Part shown: positions 1 to 8,121 of the stretch, one piece after another
Numbering within the stretch: position 1 is the stretch's first letter
Layout: every line of letters begins with the position of its first letter
Origin: DASRIA01 sp963768885
Lineage (GTDB): Bacteria; Actinomycetota; Thermoleophilia; Solirubrobacterales; JBBDJG01
Reading direction: 5' to 3'
Length of the DNA: 64,000 nucleotides
Assembly (NCBI GenBank): GCA_963768885.1
Contig: CAVYJN010000012.1
Coordinates: 1-64,000, forward strand
Program-made: the position numbers and the translations under genes
The notes under the pieces: generated by a model
Told to the model about the DNA's origin: nothing
Databases searched by the model: none
Seen by the model: only the letters and a program-made list of their open reading frames with translations

Positions 1-168
1 CGCGTCCACCATCGGGCGAACCGGGTAGTACTCGTGGTCCTCGGGAGACACGATCCGCGAGATCCGGTCGCCGGCGGCGAGCACCAGCGTGAGCGCCGGG
101 GCCATCAGGCCGATCAGCGTCTCGACGCGCTCACGTGTCCGCTCCTGGGCGGGGGTCAGCGGGGCCAC
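1..168 (-). CDS. Partial unknown protein (N-terminal 56 codons)
   Basis: An open frame on the minus strand runs off the window edge. It starts at GTG 168 and reads VAPLTPAQERTRERVETLIG, then a short hydrophobic stretch (LMAPALTLVLAAG). The start is supported by a TAGAAT hexamer (176-181) seven nt upstream, the same arrangement seen at many other starts here. I do not recognise the family; only the N-terminus is visible. Confidence 0.5.
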   Translation of the reverse strand, partial: MAPLTPAQERTRERVETLIGLMAPALTLVLAAGDRISRIVSPEDHEYYPVRPMVDA

Positions 169-175
169 GGCGCGG

Positions 176-181
176 ATTCTA
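176..181 (-). promoter_or_regulatory. Leaderless-type -10 hexamer TAGAAT for the gene starting at 168
   Basis: TAGAAT on the minus strand lies 7 nt upstream of GTG 168 and no Shine-Dalgarno sequence is present. This fits a -10 element that would start transcription at or next to the start codon. Confidence 0.45.
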
Positions 182-237
182 CGCACCTCTTCGATTCGGA
201 TTTGCCCGGTGCCGCCGGAAAGTGATACCTATTCACC

Positions 238-687
238 GTGCTGCTGCGCGAGATCATGACCGAGCACGTCGTGACCGCTGCGCCCGCGACGCCGGCTCGA
301 AAGGTGGCGGAGCTGATGCGCGACCGCAACGTCGGCTCGGTCGTGCTCGCCGACGATTCCGGGCACCCCGTGGGAATGGTCACCGACCGCGACCTCGCGC
401 TGACGGTGCTGGCCGGGCGCGGCGACACGGGCTGCCCCGCCGAGGAATGCGCGACCAAGCCCGTCGTCACGGGCGAGGCCGGGATGGCGCTCGAAGAGGC
501 CGCGGCCCTGATGGTCGGGCACCGGATACGCAGGCTGCCGGTGATGGACGGCGAGGAGCTGGTGGGAATCGTCACGCTCGACGACATCGCCGTTCGCACC
601 GGGAACCTCGAAGTCGCCCAGCAGATGACCGCCGACGTCGCGCGGGCCGTCTTCCCCGAGTTCTACTTCCACCAGCGCGGCGGCTGA
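238..687 (+). CDS. CBS-domain pair protein
   Basis: This 149-residue protein is essentially two CBS repeats, at about residues 8-60 and 73-127. Both show the typical pattern of a hydrophobic strand followed by G-(I/M)-V-T-x-x-D: VGMVTDRDLA and VGIVTLDDIA. CBS pairs bind adenine nucleotides and act as energy or ligand sensors, usually regulating a partner. The protein is soluble, with no signal or fused catalytic domain, so its partner cannot be named from context. The start is GTG 238; a GATACC hexamer ends 8 nt upstream. It is divergent from the partial gene at 1-168. Family confidence is high; the specific role is unknown. Confidence 0.88.
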   Translation: MLLREIMTEHVVTAAPATPARKVAELMRDRNVGSVVLADDSGHPVGMVTDRDLALTVLAGRGDTGCPAEECATKPVVTGEAGMALEEAAALMVGHRIRRLPVMDGEELVGIVTLDDIAVRTGNLEVAQQMTADVARAVFPEFYFHQRGG

Positions 688-702
688 CAGCCGCCGGCGC
701 TA

Positions 703-1623
703 CTAGCCGGCCGCGGCGGGAAGCAGCTCCGGCACGGGCCCGCCCGCGAGGCCGAGCACCTCGGCCATCCGCTTCGGCTCGACGCCGAGCGCGCGCGCGT
801 CGCGCGTGCCCCGCGGGGTGGTCATCGGGACCTCCATCAGCTCCGCCTCCTCCCACGTTGCGAACACCGACGGGCCCCAGATCCGCTCGAGGATCCGCAG
901 GATGCGCCGCACCATCCAGAGCGGCACGTGCACGAGCGACCGGTCCCGGTCCCATGCCGACAGGGCGAGGCGGACCACGTCCTCGTAGCTCAGCACGTCG
1001 GGACCGGCAAGCTCCAGGCGCCGCGCCCCGTCCGGCGGGCCCTCGCGCAGCACGCGGAGCGCCGCGGCGGCGACGTCCTCGGCCCAGATCGGCTGGTAGC
1101 GCGCGAGGCCCGTTCCCGACACCGGCATCGCGGGCAGGAGCGACATGCGTCGCAGCAGCGTGAGCCACCGGTCCCCGGGCGCGTAGACGATCGACGGCGC
1201 GAGCACGGTCGCGTCCAGTCGGGACCCGATCACCGCGCGCTCGGCGAGCGCCTTCGCGCGGAAGAACCGGGTCCGCGAGCTCGGCGTCGCCCCGAGCGCG
1301 CCGAAGAAGAGGAAGCGCTCGGCGCCCGCGGCCTCGGCGTAGCGCAACAGCCGCGCCGTGGCGACCCCGTTGAGCTCCTCGATGCTCCCCGCGGGCTGAT
1401 CGCGGATGGACGCCGCCAGGTGCACCACCTGGCGCGCGCCGCGCACGAGCTGCCGCAGCGCGGCCGGGTTCGAAAGGTCGCCCAGCGCGATCTGGACCCG
1501 CACCCGGTCCGGCCCCAGCCGCCGGGGATCGCGCACGAGGACCCGCACGGGCTCGCCCTGCGCCAGCAGCCGCCTCAGCAGCGCCGATCCGACCACGCCG
1601 GTGGCCCCTGTCAGGACGATCAC
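703..1623 (-). CDS. NAD(P)-binding atypical SDR / NmrA-NDUFA9-like protein
   Basis: This 306-residue protein has an N-terminal Rossmann motif TGATGVVGS (residues 5-13), then an Arg-rich segment VLVRDPRR that commonly selects NADP. Further conserved stretches include GDLSNPAAL and LAASIRDQP. The fold is that of extended or atypical short-chain dehydrogenases such as NDUFA9-like or NmrA-like proteins, which often act as NAD(P)H-dependent reductases or redox sensors. A classical YxxxK active site is not obvious, so catalysis is uncertain. The start is GTG 1623. It is divergent from the ferredoxin gene at 1774, with about 150 bp between them. Confidence 0.8.
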   Translation of the reverse strand: MIVLTGATGVVGSALLRRLLAQGEPVRVLVRDPRRLGPDRVRVQIALGDLSNPAALRQLVRGARQVVHLAASIRDQPAGSIEELNGVATARLLRYAEAAGAERFLFFGALGATPSSRTRFFRAKALAERAVIGSRLDATVLAPSIVYAPGDRWLTLLRRMSLLPAMPVSGTGLARYQPIWAEDVAAAALRVLREGPPDGARRLELAGPDVLSYEDVVRLALSAWDRDRSLVHVPLWMVRRILRILERIWGPSVFATWEEAELMEVPMTTPRGTRDARALGVEPKRMAEVLGLAGGPVPELLPAAAG

Positions 1624-1773
1624 CGGGTCACCGCCTCGAAAGTTGCGTATGTCTCAAGTCCGCGCCTCATGTCGAAGGGGGAATTACCCTCGGCCCCCGA
1701 ATTCGCAAGAATAAGCGCCCGTCCACGGGACGCGGAACCGTCACGCCTACCCCGAGCTTTTGAAAGAGAGCAC

Positions 1774-2043
1774 ATGACCTACGTCATCGCCGAACCATGC
1801 ATCGGGACCAAGGACAACTCCTGCGTCGAGGTGTGTCCGGTCGACTGCATCCATCCGACCCCCGACGAGCCGGACTACGAGGGCGTCGAGATGCTCCACA
1901 TCGATCCCGAGGAATGCATCGACTGCGACGCATGCGTGGAGGCGTGCCCCGTGGACGCATGCTTCGCCGAGGATCAGCTGCCCTCCGAATGGGGCAAGTA
2001 CATCCAGATCAACGCGGATTACTTCGCCGGCAAGAGCAGCTAA
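1774..2043 (+). CDS. fdxA: Seven-iron ferredoxin (3Fe-4S / 4Fe-4S)
   Basis: This 89-residue soluble electron carrier has cysteines at 9, 17, 21, 48, 51, 54 and 58, the layout of seven-iron ferredoxins. By analogy with Azotobacter FdI, C9, C17 and C58 would bind the 3Fe-4S cluster, and C21, C48, C51 and C54 the 4Fe-4S cluster. Key segments are SCVEVCPVDC and CIDCDACVEACP. ATG 1774 was chosen over the longer open frame because a GAAAGAGAG purine tract (1762-1770) precedes it and homologues start MTYVI. The protein is followed by a hairpin, so it appears monocistronic. It probably serves general redox metabolism; no partner oxidoreductase adjoins it. Confidence 0.95.
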   Translation: MTYVIAEPCIGTKDNSCVEVCPVDCIHPTPDEPDYEGVEMLHIDPEECIDCDACVEACPVDACFAEDQLPSEWGKYIQINADYFAGKSS

Positions 2044-2053
2044 CCGAGCTGCC

Positions 2054-2076
2054 GGAGCCGCCAGCGAGGCGGCTCC
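2054..2076 (+). terminator. Hairpin after ferredoxin gene
   Basis: A perfect 9-bp inverted repeat GGAGCCGCC/GGCGGCTCC (2054-2062 and 2068-2076) with loop AGCGA begins 10 nt after the ferredoxin stop. It is followed only by TTCC, so it is a GC-type terminator without a strong T-tract. Confidence 0.6.
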
Positions 2077-2198
2077 TTCCACGAGGGAAGAAACCGGGCC
2101 CCGCGGGCGTCAAGAAAGTCATGCGAGGTGCCGATGGCTCGTCTACATTGGGCGAAGCCCCGGTTAACGACCTCTTCACACAGCAAAGGCTCAACGGA

Positions 2199-3554
2199 AT
2201 GAGTGATCTCGCCCTCCAGCTTGCTCGCCGGTTTCAGCCCCGGCATGTACTTGTCGTCCTGGCCGCCGTGTTGGCGTCCTTCCTCGTGCTCGACTTCGTC
2301 GACGCACAGGGATTCGAGTCGATGCGCTTCTTCGACCTCAACGACTCCGACGTCACGAACCGGATCGGCTTCTCCGCGCTGACGATCGGCGCCATGATGC
2401 TGGGAGCCGCGGCGCTCGCCTTCGCGGCCGGCGCCAAGGCCGACCCGGCGACGCGCACCGCCTTCTGGTTCAAGGCCGGCGGGGTGGCGTTCCTGGTGCT
2501 CGGCTTCGAGGAGATCCTCGGCGTCCACACCTGGCTGGACGGCGAGGGAGTGAGCTGGAACGTGAGCTATCTGCCGCTGCTCGCCATGGGGACGTTGATC
2601 TGGTTCGAGATGGCGCGTCACATCGACACGCCCGGCGCCCGGCGCCTGTTCGCGGTCGCCATCGCCGCCTTCCTCGCCTCCTGCCTCTTCGACGCCGCGC
2701 GCGCCGGGGACGGCCATGCCTACGCCCTCGGCGAGGCGCTCGAGATGGTCGCCGCGGCGCTGTTCCTCGTTTCGATGGTGGTCCACGCACACGCGCTCCC
2801 GGCGCCGGAAGGCGAGGAGCAGGGCAGGCGCGGCAACCTCGCCGCGATCGCGGTCCTCGTGCAGCGGCTCGACCCGGTGAAGCTCGCGATCGGCGCGGGC
2901 GCGACCGTGGTGGTGCTGGGCGTGATGGGCGCGATCTCGCACAGCGTCGACTACATGCGGGTGTTCGACGTGAACAAGGAGCAGAACTACGCATCGGTCT
3001 TCTCCGGGCTGGCGCTGTGGGCGGCGGCCCTGATGGCCGTCTGCAACGGCCTTTTCCGCTACGAGGGCCGGCGTGCCCGGCGCTGGTGGCTCGCGCTCGC
3101 GTTCGTGTTCCTCTACCTGGGGCTCGACGAGATGACCGCGCTCCACGAGGAGGCCCAGCACGTGACCGGCATCTGGGGACAGACCTTCCTGGCGCCCGTG
3201 GTGGTGGTCGGGGTCGCCGCCTGGTACATGGCGATCAAGGAGATGAACGCCAATCCGCTCGCCGTCACCCTCTGGGTCGCCGGCGCCGCGGCGTGGGTGT
3301 GCTCCCAGGGAATCGACCTGGTCCTCAACGACCCGATGCCCTGGACCACTGTGCCCGAGGAGCTCGGCGAGATGACCGGGTCGCTGCTGTTCGCGTTCTC
3401 CCTGCTCGTGGCGCTGCGGCCGCTGGCGGCGGCGTCCTTTCCGGCCGCTCGAGCCCGTAAGCGCCGTCCCGGCGCCCGCCCAGGAACTACAGCCCGCACA
3501 GTGACAGCCGCGCGGCGAGAGCCGCCCGGGGTTCTGCGAGGATTCCTGCGATGA
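2199..3554 (+). CDS. Polytopic membrane protein of unknown function
   Basis: This 451-residue protein has about ten to twelve hydrophobic segments, starting at residues 16-36 and ending near residue 405, followed by a basic, Pro/Arg-rich cytoplasmic tail of about 40 residues. Charged residues occur inside or next to membrane segments (LGFEEILGVHTW, YLGLDEMTALHEE). These two D/E-E...H motifs occur in two halves of the protein and suggest an internal duplication. I do not recognise the family. ATG 2199 is preferred over an upstream open frame because the protein becomes membrane-like from there. The stop overlaps the next start (ATGA at 3551), so it is co-translated with the metallophosphoesterase, whose N-terminal anchor suggests both act at the membrane. 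Confidence 0.7.
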   Translation: MSDLALQLARRFQPRHVLVVLAAVLASFLVLDFVDAQGFESMRFFDLNDSDVTNRIGFSALTIGAMMLGAAALAFAAGAKADPATRTAFWFKAGGVAFLVLGFEEILGVHTWLDGEGVSWNVSYLPLLAMGTLIWFEMARHIDTPGARRLFAVAIAAFLASCLFDAARAGDGHAYALGEALEMVAAALFLVSMVVHAHALPAPEGEEQGRRGNLAAIAVLVQRLDPVKLAIGAGATVVVLGVMGAISHSVDYMRVFDVNKEQNYASVFSGLALWAAALMAVCNGLFRYEGRRARRWWLALAFVFLYLGLDEMTALHEEAQHVTGIWGQTFLAPVVVVGVAAWYMAIKEMNANPLAVTLWVAGAAAWVCSQGIDLVLNDPMPWTTVPEELGEMTGSLLFAFSLLVALRPLAAASFPAARARKRRPGARPGTTARTVTAARREPPGVLRGFLR

Positions 3555-4459
3555 CGCGCCGTCTCCTGTTCGCGCTGACGGTCTTCGTCGCGGCTGCCCT
3601 CGCGATCGGGCTCGGCGCCGCGCTCATGCTCGGCGACGACAGCGCCCCCGACCCCGCCGGGCAGTCCGTCCCGAGCGCGCCCGAGACGGCCACGTCGAAC
3701 AGGGCAACCGTCTGGGCCGTCGGCGACGGCGCCGACGGCGGGGACGCAGCATCGCGCGTAGCCGACGTGATCGAACGCGGGCGTCCCGATCGCGTGCTCT
3801 ACCTAGGCGACGTGTACGAGACCGGCACCGCCGAGGAGTTCGAGAACCGCTACAAGACGATCTACGGCCGGTTCGACAAGATCGCGGCCCCCACGCCGGG
3901 GAACCACGACTGGCCCAATCACGACACGGGCTACGACCCCTACTGGAACGCGGCGAACCCGCAGGTCCCGACCAACCGCCACTACTACCGGCTGCGCGCC
4001 GGCGGGTGGGAGCTGCTCAGCCTCAACTCCGAATCGGGGCTCGAGTCCGGCTCCCCGCAGATGCGCTGGCTGAAGGCCCAGGTGCGCGGCGCCGACGGCA
4101 CGTGCCGGATCGCCTTCTGGCACCGCCCTTACCTGAACGCGGGCAAGCACGGGGACCAGGAGGACGTCGCTCCGCTGTGGCGCGCGGTGCAGGGCCGGGC
4201 GGCCCTCGTGCTCACCGGCCACGACCACAACCTGCAGCACTTCAAGCCCCGGGACGGGCTGGTCGAGCTGGTGTCGGGCGCCGGCGGCCACGACCTCTAT
4301 CAGAGCAACGAGAACGACCCGCGGCTCGTCTGGGACGAGGACGACGAGTTCGGCGCCGTGCGGCTCGACCTGCGCCCCGGGCTCGCGCGCTTCGCCTTCA
4401 TCGACGCGGACGGGAAGACGCTCCACAGCGGGCGCGTCCGCTGCCGCCCTATTGAATAA
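3551..4459 (+). CDS. Membrane-anchored or secreted metallophosphoesterase
   Basis: This 302-residue protein has an N-terminal hydrophobic segment (residues 5-28) without a clear cleavage site, then a low-complexity linker and a calcineurin-like phosphoesterase domain from about residue 52. The metal-binding motifs appear in order: GDGADGG (degenerate first motif), YLGDVYE, PGNHDW, WHRPY and LTGHDHN. The order is characteristic of binuclear metallophosphatases of the purple acid phosphatase type. The domain is predicted to be extracytoplasmic. The ATGA overlap with the upstream polytopic membrane protein indicates a two-gene operon. The substrate cannot be deduced. Confidence 0.87.
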   Translation: MTRRLLFALTVFVAAALAIGLGAALMLGDDSAPDPAGQSVPSAPETATSNRATVWAVGDGADGGDAASRVADVIERGRPDRVLYLGDVYETGTAEEFENRYKTIYGRFDKIAAPTPGNHDWPNHDTGYDPYWNAANPQVPTNRHYYRLRAGGWELLSLNSESGLESGSPQMRWLKAQVRGADGTCRIAFWHRPYLNAGKHGDQEDVAPLWRAVQGRAALVLTGHDHNLQHFKPRDGLVELVSGAGGHDLYQSNENDPRLVWDEDDEFGAVRLDLRPGLARFAFIDADGKTLHSGRVRCRPIE

Positions 4460-5588
4460 CCGGTAGCTCCTTGCCGCCGAAGCCCGGCGCGGCGGCCATC
4501 GCCGGCATCTGCACGACCGGCAGCTCGCGCGGCGTCGCGGCGACGATGCCGCGGGCAAGGTGGAAGAGCGACTGCGCAGCGGGAGCGTCGGGGTCCTCGA
4601 CCACGAGCGGCAGTCCCGCGTCGGCCTGCGCCCGCAGCTCCTCCTGGAGCGGGATCTTGCCGAGCAGCGGCACGTCGATCTCGTCGGCCAGCTGCTGACC
4701 GCCGCCCTCGCCGAAGATCGTGTGGCGGGTCCCGTCCGGCGTCGTGAAGCCCGACATGTTCTCCACCACGCCGAGTATCTCGAGGTCGAACTTGGACGCC
4801 ATCTCGGCCGCGCGCCGCGCGACCAGCTGCGCGGCCGGCTGCGGCGTCGTGACGAGCAGCATCTTGGCCTGGGGCAGCAGTTGCGCGAGCGTCATCGACA
4901 CGTCCCCGGTGCCGGGCGGCAGGTCGATCAGCAGGTAGTCGAGCTCGCCCCAGTCGACGTCCTCGAGGAACTGCTGGATCGCCTTGTGGAGCATCGGCCC
5001 GCGCCAGACCACGGCCGCGTCCTCCTCCACGAAGAATCCGATCGACATCACCTTCACGCCGCCCGCCGCCTCGAGCGGCAGGATCTTCCGCTGCTCGGAG
5101 ACGCGTGGCTTGCCCTGGACGCCGAGCATGCGCGGGATGCTGTAGCCCCACACGTCCGCGTCGAGCGCGCCCGCCGTGTGCCCCTCGACGGCCAGCGCGG
5201 CCGCCAGGTTGGCGGTCACCGTGGACTTGCCCACCCCGCCCTTGCCCGAGGCCACGCAGATGACGTTGCGCACCTTGGCCAGCGCTCCCTGCGGCAGCCG
5301 GTTGCGCCCGAGCTTCTGCTGGAGCTGCTGCTTCTCGTCGGCGGAGAGCACGTCGAACGTGACAGCGACGCTGCGAACGCCTTCGAGCTCGGAGACGCGC
5401 GCGGTGACGGCCTCCTGGAAGTGGTTCCGGATCGGGCAGCCCGGCGTCGTCAGCGAAACGGTCACCGCGACCGATCCGCCGGGGTCGATCTCGATCGAGC
5501 GGACCATGTCCAGCTCGACGATCGACCGCCTCAGCTCGGGGTCGATCACCGCGCGCAGGGCGTCTGTAACTTGTTCTGTGGTCGGCAT
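4449..5588 (-). CDS. mrp: Mrp/NBP35-type P-loop ATPase (iron-sulfur carrier family)
   Basis: About 379 residues: an N-terminal MIP18/DUF59 domain (residues 5-80) followed by a ParA/MinD-fold ATPase. The deviant Walker A GKGGVGKST lies near residues 116-124, and DLPPGTGD and VVENMSG are typical of the family. These proteins carry Fe-S clusters to apoproteins. The CxxC often seen after VVENM in Mrp/ApbC is absent here (the segment reads GFTTPDG), so cluster binding may differ. The start is ATG 5588 or the adjacent ATG 5591; the 390-codon version starting at 5621 would overlap the divergent ferritin-like gene. The 3' end overlaps the phosphoesterase stop by 11 bp (convergent). Confidence 0.9.
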   Translation of the reverse strand: MPTTEQVTDALRAVIDPELRRSIVELDMVRSIEIDPGGSVAVTVSLTTPGCPIRNHFQEAVTARVSELEGVRSVAVTFDVLSADEKQQLQQKLGRNRLPQGALAKVRNVICVASGKGGVGKSTVTANLAAALAVEGHTAGALDADVWGYSIPRMLGVQGKPRVSEQRKILPLEAAGGVKVMSIGFFVEEDAAVVWRGPMLHKAIQQFLEDVDWGELDYLLIDLPPGTGDVSMTLAQLLPQAKMLLVTTPQPAAQLVARRAAEMASKFDLEILGVVENMSGFTTPDGTRHTIFGEGGGQQLADEIDVPLLGKIPLQEELRAQADAGLPLVVEDPDAPAAQSLFHLARGIVAATPRELPVVQMPAMAAAPGFGGKELPVIQ

Positions 5589-5628
5589 CATGGGTAATGA
5601 GTGTCGCAGAGCGAACCTCAACTCTAGC

Positions 5629-5635
5629 GGGAGGT
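5629..5635 (+). promoter_or_regulatory. Shine-Dalgarno GGGAGGT deciding the ferritin-like start
   Basis: GGGAGGT at 5629-5635 lies 6 nt before GTG 5642. No comparable site precedes the upstream ATG 5597, so GTG 5642 is the likely start. Confidence 0.7.
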
Positions 5636-5641
5636 CACAAA

Positions 5642-6157
5642 GTGGCTACAGGCACTAGATCGGCGGCGAGCGGCGTCTTCGCCGAGGAGAACAAGGAGAA
5701 ACGCGAGCAGCTCGTCGAGATGCTCAAGAAGGCCTACTGGATGGAGATCGAGACGGTGATGAGCTACATCGCCAACACGATCAATCCGGACGGCGTCCGG
5801 GCCAGAGAGGTCGTCGAGAACCTCGAGCAGGACATCCAGGAGGAGCTCGGGCACGCGCAGCAGTTCGGCAACCGGATCAAGGAGCTTTACGGGGTCGTCC
5901 CCGGCAGCCTCGACTTCGCGGCGGAGCAGAGCTACCTCCAGCCGCCGGACGAGCAGACCGACATCGTGCACGTGATCCGCGGCGTGATCGAGGCCGAGAA
6001 CGGCGCGATCGAGCACTACCAGGGCATCATCGAGTTCTGCGACGGGCTCGACCTCGTCACGCAGGACATGGTGATCGCGATCCAGCGCGACGAGCAGGGC
6101 CACAAGCGCCTGTTCGAAGGCTTCCTGCGGGAATACGAGGCGGAGGGACGTGCCTAG
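5642..6157 (+). CDS. Ferritin-like / bacterioferritin-family protein
   Basis: This 171-residue all-helical protein has the paired carboxylate-histidine motifs of a di-iron ferritin-like four-helix bundle: EIETVMSY, EELGHAQQF, EAENGAIEHY and DEQGHKRL. Each half carries a Glu and an E-x-x-H. It probably stores or oxidises iron, or protects DNA as Dps-like proteins do. GTG 5642 is chosen because of its perfect Shine-Dalgarno; an in-frame ATG at 5597 would add 15 residues and overlap the divergent mrp promoter. The gene is divergent from the Fe-S carrier mrp, so the pair links iron storage with cluster handling (inference). A hairpin follows at 6181. Confidence 0.88.
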   Translation: MATGTRSAASGVFAEENKEKREQLVEMLKKAYWMEIETVMSYIANTINPDGVRAREVVENLEQDIQEELGHAQQFGNRIKELYGVVPGSLDFAAEQSYLQPPDEQTDIVHVIRGVIEAENGAIEHYQGIIEFCDGLDLVTQDMVIAIQRDEQGHKRLFEGFLREYEAEGRA

Positions 6158-6180
6158 GAAAGGCCGTCCCGCCGGCCGAC

Positions 6181-6206
6181 CGGGATTTGCGGCTAAGCAA
6201 ATCCCG
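6181..6206 (+). terminator. Hairpin after ferritin-like gene
   Basis: A perfect 10-bp inverted repeat CGGGATTTGC/GCAAATCCCG (6181-6190 and 6197-6206) with a 6-nt loop starts 23 nt after the ferritin-like stop. It is a likely terminator, although the following sequence is not T-rich. Confidence 0.6.
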
Positions 6207-6225
6207 ACCTATTCCAAAAAGACCA

Positions 6226-6248
6226 TCGGGCCCCTTTTGGGGGCCCGA
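6226..6248 (-). terminator. Intrinsic terminator for the Arg-rich protein gene
   Basis: The inverted repeat TCGGGCCCC/GGGGCCCGA (6226-6234 and 6240-6248, loop TTTTG) is followed on the minus strand by CTTTTT. This is a standard rho-independent terminator for the gene at 6353-7072. Confidence 0.75.
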
Positions 6249-6352
6249 CGGCTGAGGGAGGAGAGGTTGCTTTGTTGCTTTCTGCCGGCGTGACCCATTG
6301 GGTCATATGTGGCCGACAGAAACTCGGGTCGGCTGCTGCGCAGCCGAAAGAC

Positions 6353-7072
6353 TTAGACGAACTGCTGGACGCGGTCCCTTGCCTGCTTGGTCTGCACCTG
6401 CAGCTCCTTCTGCACGCGGTTCACCGGCGGCTTGACCGTCTTCTCCAGCTCGGTGCGGAGGCGGTCGGCACGGGCCTGCGCGTGCTTGCCGTTCTGCTTG
6501 AGGGAGCGCTGCGCTCCGTTGCGGCGCAGACGCAGGAACCGCCGGGCCTCGTTGCGGCGCTTGCGCACCACGCGAGTCGCGGAGTTCCGGGTCTTGCGCA
6601 GCTCGCGCACGACGCGGTTCCGGGCGACCGTTCCGCGGCGCTCGAACCGGCGCACGTCGCGACGCACGCGGTTCAGCTCGCGCTCGGCGCTCGGGCGGCT
6701 GGTCCAGGGCTGGATCGCGCGCACGACGCGGTCGCGCACCTCGAGGGCCGCACCGACGGGCACCAGGACGGCGCTCTCCGCCACGCCCGTGACCTGCGTG
6801 ACGATGCTCTCGGCCTGCTTCTTCTCGGCCGACGCGCGCTGGGATGCGGCTGCGACCACCGTGCGCTGCGCCGCGGTGGTGCGGCGGCGGGCCGCCTGAC
6901 GCCTGCGTGTCGCCTGGCCGCGCTTCGCGGCGGCGCTGCGCTGGCCCCGCTCGGCGGCGGTGTTGCCGGTCTGACGGGTACGCGCGTTCGTGCTGCGCTT
7001 GGTCGTCCCGCCGCGCTTCGCGCTGGTGCTGCGCGAGGATCGCGGAGCGGAATTGTTGTTGGTTGGTGCCAT
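6353..7072 (-). CDS. Arg-rich basic protein, possible nucleoid- or polymer-associated protein
   Basis: This 239-residue protein is extremely basic. Residues 1-80 are a disordered-looking Ser/Thr/Lys/Arg/Gln tail. Residues about 82-115 form a less charged segment (ESIVTQVTGVAESAVLVP), and residues 125-239 form a long predicted helix dense in Arg (RRDVRRFERRG, VVRKRRNEARRF). The composition recalls histone-H1-like tails, and the middle segment is faintly phasin-like; I do not assign a family. A good Shine-Dalgarno (AGGAGG, 10 nt upstream), a recognisable promoter and a strong terminator suggest high, independent expression. DNA, RNA or polyphosphate binding is possible but unproven. Confidence 0.72.
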   Translation of the reverse strand: MAPTNNNSAPRSSRSTSAKRGGTTKRSTNARTRQTGNTAAERGQRSAAAKRGQATRRRQAARRRTTAAQRTVVAAASQRASAEKKQAESIVTQVTGVAESAVLVPVGAALEVRDRVVRAIQPWTSRPSAERELNRVRRDVRRFERRGTVARNRVVRELRKTRNSATRVVRKRRNEARRFLRLRRNGAQRSLKQNGKHAQARADRLRTELEKTVKPPVNRVQKELQVQTKQARDRVQQFV

Positions 7073-7127
7073 ACGGGTTGAGCCTCCTAGGGACCTAGGG
7101 TAACAAACTTACATCTAAGCTACCCAG

Positions 7128-7157
7128 AATCTAACAGATCGAACACATGTTTGTCCA
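7128..7157 (-). promoter_or_regulatory. Candidate promoter of the Arg-rich protein gene
   Basis: On the minus strand, TGGACA (7157-7152) and TAGATT (7133-7128) are separated by 18 bp, in an unusually AT-rich patch 55-85 nt upstream of ATG 7072. It fits a housekeeping -35/-10 pair with a real 5' leader and Shine-Dalgarno. Confidence 0.4.
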
Positions 7158-7260
7158 AGGCACCCGATTTGTTACACAGAGCAGGCAATTCCGCGCGATA
7201 GCACAGGCCCGATTCCGCTCTAGCAAGCCAAAACAGGCCTTCTCCGCAAATTCGGGCGTC

Positions 7261-7266
7261 TATCAT
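7261..7266 (+). promoter_or_regulatory. Leaderless-type -10 TATCAT for the Nei-type gene
   Basis: TATCAT lies 8 nt upstream of ATG 7275 with no Shine-Dalgarno in between. Confidence 0.5.
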
Positions 7267-7274
7267 GAGCCGAC

Positions 7275-8051
7275 ATGCCCGAGGGAGACACGATCCTGTC
7301 GATCGCCGGCCAATTGCGCCCGATCCTGGTCGGCGAGCCCCTGGAGAAGATAGAGACGCCGCAGCGCCGTCACGCGCTCGACCGCTGGCCGCAGAAGCTC
7401 GCCGGCGCCCGGATCCGCTCGATCGACACCCACGGCAAGCACCTCTTCCTGCGCTGGGACAACGGCCTCACGATCCACTCGCACCTACGCATGTCCGGGC
7501 GCTGGCGGGCATTCGAGCGGGGCTTCGACCAGGGCCGGCGCGCGCGCACCGCGTGGCTCGTGCTCCAGACGGCCACGTTCGCCGTCGTCCAGTTCCGCGG
7601 GCCGATCCTCGAGCTGATCAGGGACAGCCGGCTCGGCTACGACCCCTACCTGCGCCGGCTCGGCCCCGACATCCTCGCCGACGAGCTCGACTGGCCCGCG
7701 ATCCTCACCCGCCTGCGCTCCGACGACCCGACGCGGCCCGTGGCGGACGCCCTGCTCGACCAGCGGACCCTGGCCGGGATCGGGAACCTGTGGAAGAACG
7801 AGAGCCTCTACGACTGCCGCATCGACCCCTGGCGGCCGATGTCCGACGTGAGCGACGAGGACCTCGAGCGGGTGGTCCGCACCGCGCGCGACATGATGCG
7901 CCGTGAGGTGCGGCACGGCGGCCGTCTGTCGGGCGGCGAGGTGTTCGAGCAGGGCGGCAAGGGATGCAAGCGCTGCGGCACGCGCATCCGGGTCAAGGGG
8001 CAGTGGGACGAGAACCGCATGACCTACTGGTGCCCGGTCTGCCAGACCTAG
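7275..8051 (+). CDS. nei: Nei/Fpg-family DNA glycosylase/AP lyase
   Basis: This 258-residue protein begins MPEGDT, the endonuclease VIII (Nei) form of the family N-terminus: Pro2 is the catalytic nucleophile and Glu3 the acid. The middle has the helix-two-turn-helix segment (LLDQRTLAGIGNLWKNE). The C-terminus is a zinc finger with two CxxC pairs, CKRC and CPVC, about 20 residues apart. The enzyme excises oxidised bases in base-excision repair. It sits just before the Lhr-type helicase gene on the same strand, 70 bp apart; Nei2-like glycosylases are commonly found beside lhr in actinobacteria (established knowledge). The start is fixed by the obligatory N-terminal MPEG. Confidence 0.95.
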   Translation: MPEGDTILSIAGQLRPILVGEPLEKIETPQRRHALDRWPQKLAGARIRSIDTHGKHLFLRWDNGLTIHSHLRMSGRWRAFERGFDQGRRARTAWLVLQTATFAVVQFRGPILELIRDSRLGYDPYLRRLGPDILADELDWPAILTRLRSDDPTRPVADALLDQRTLAGIGNLWKNESLYDCRIDPWRPMSDVSDEDLERVVRTARDMMRREVRHGGRLSGGEVFEQGGKGCKRCGTRIRVKGQWDENRMTYWCPVCQT

Positions 8052-8105
8052 TCGTCCGGGCCAAGCCGAAGCCGTAGATCACGAAAAGCGGCTTCCGGGC
8101 GTTAG

Positions 8106-8111
8106 TAGAGT
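8106..8111 (+). promoter_or_regulatory. Possible -10 TAGAGT for the Lhr-type helicase gene
   Basis: TAGAGT lies 10 nt before GTG 8122, with no Shine-Dalgarno in between. This fits a near-leaderless start, although read-through from the upstream glycosylase gene is also possible. Confidence 0.4.
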
Positions 8112-8121
8112 CGTACCGGTA

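Noticed and set aside
7073..7274. A small RNA or tRNA in the AT-rich space before the Nei-type gene
   Set aside because: No cloverleaf or terminator was found. The AT-rich patch is explained by the promoter of the Arg-rich protein gene and the -10 of the Nei-type gene.
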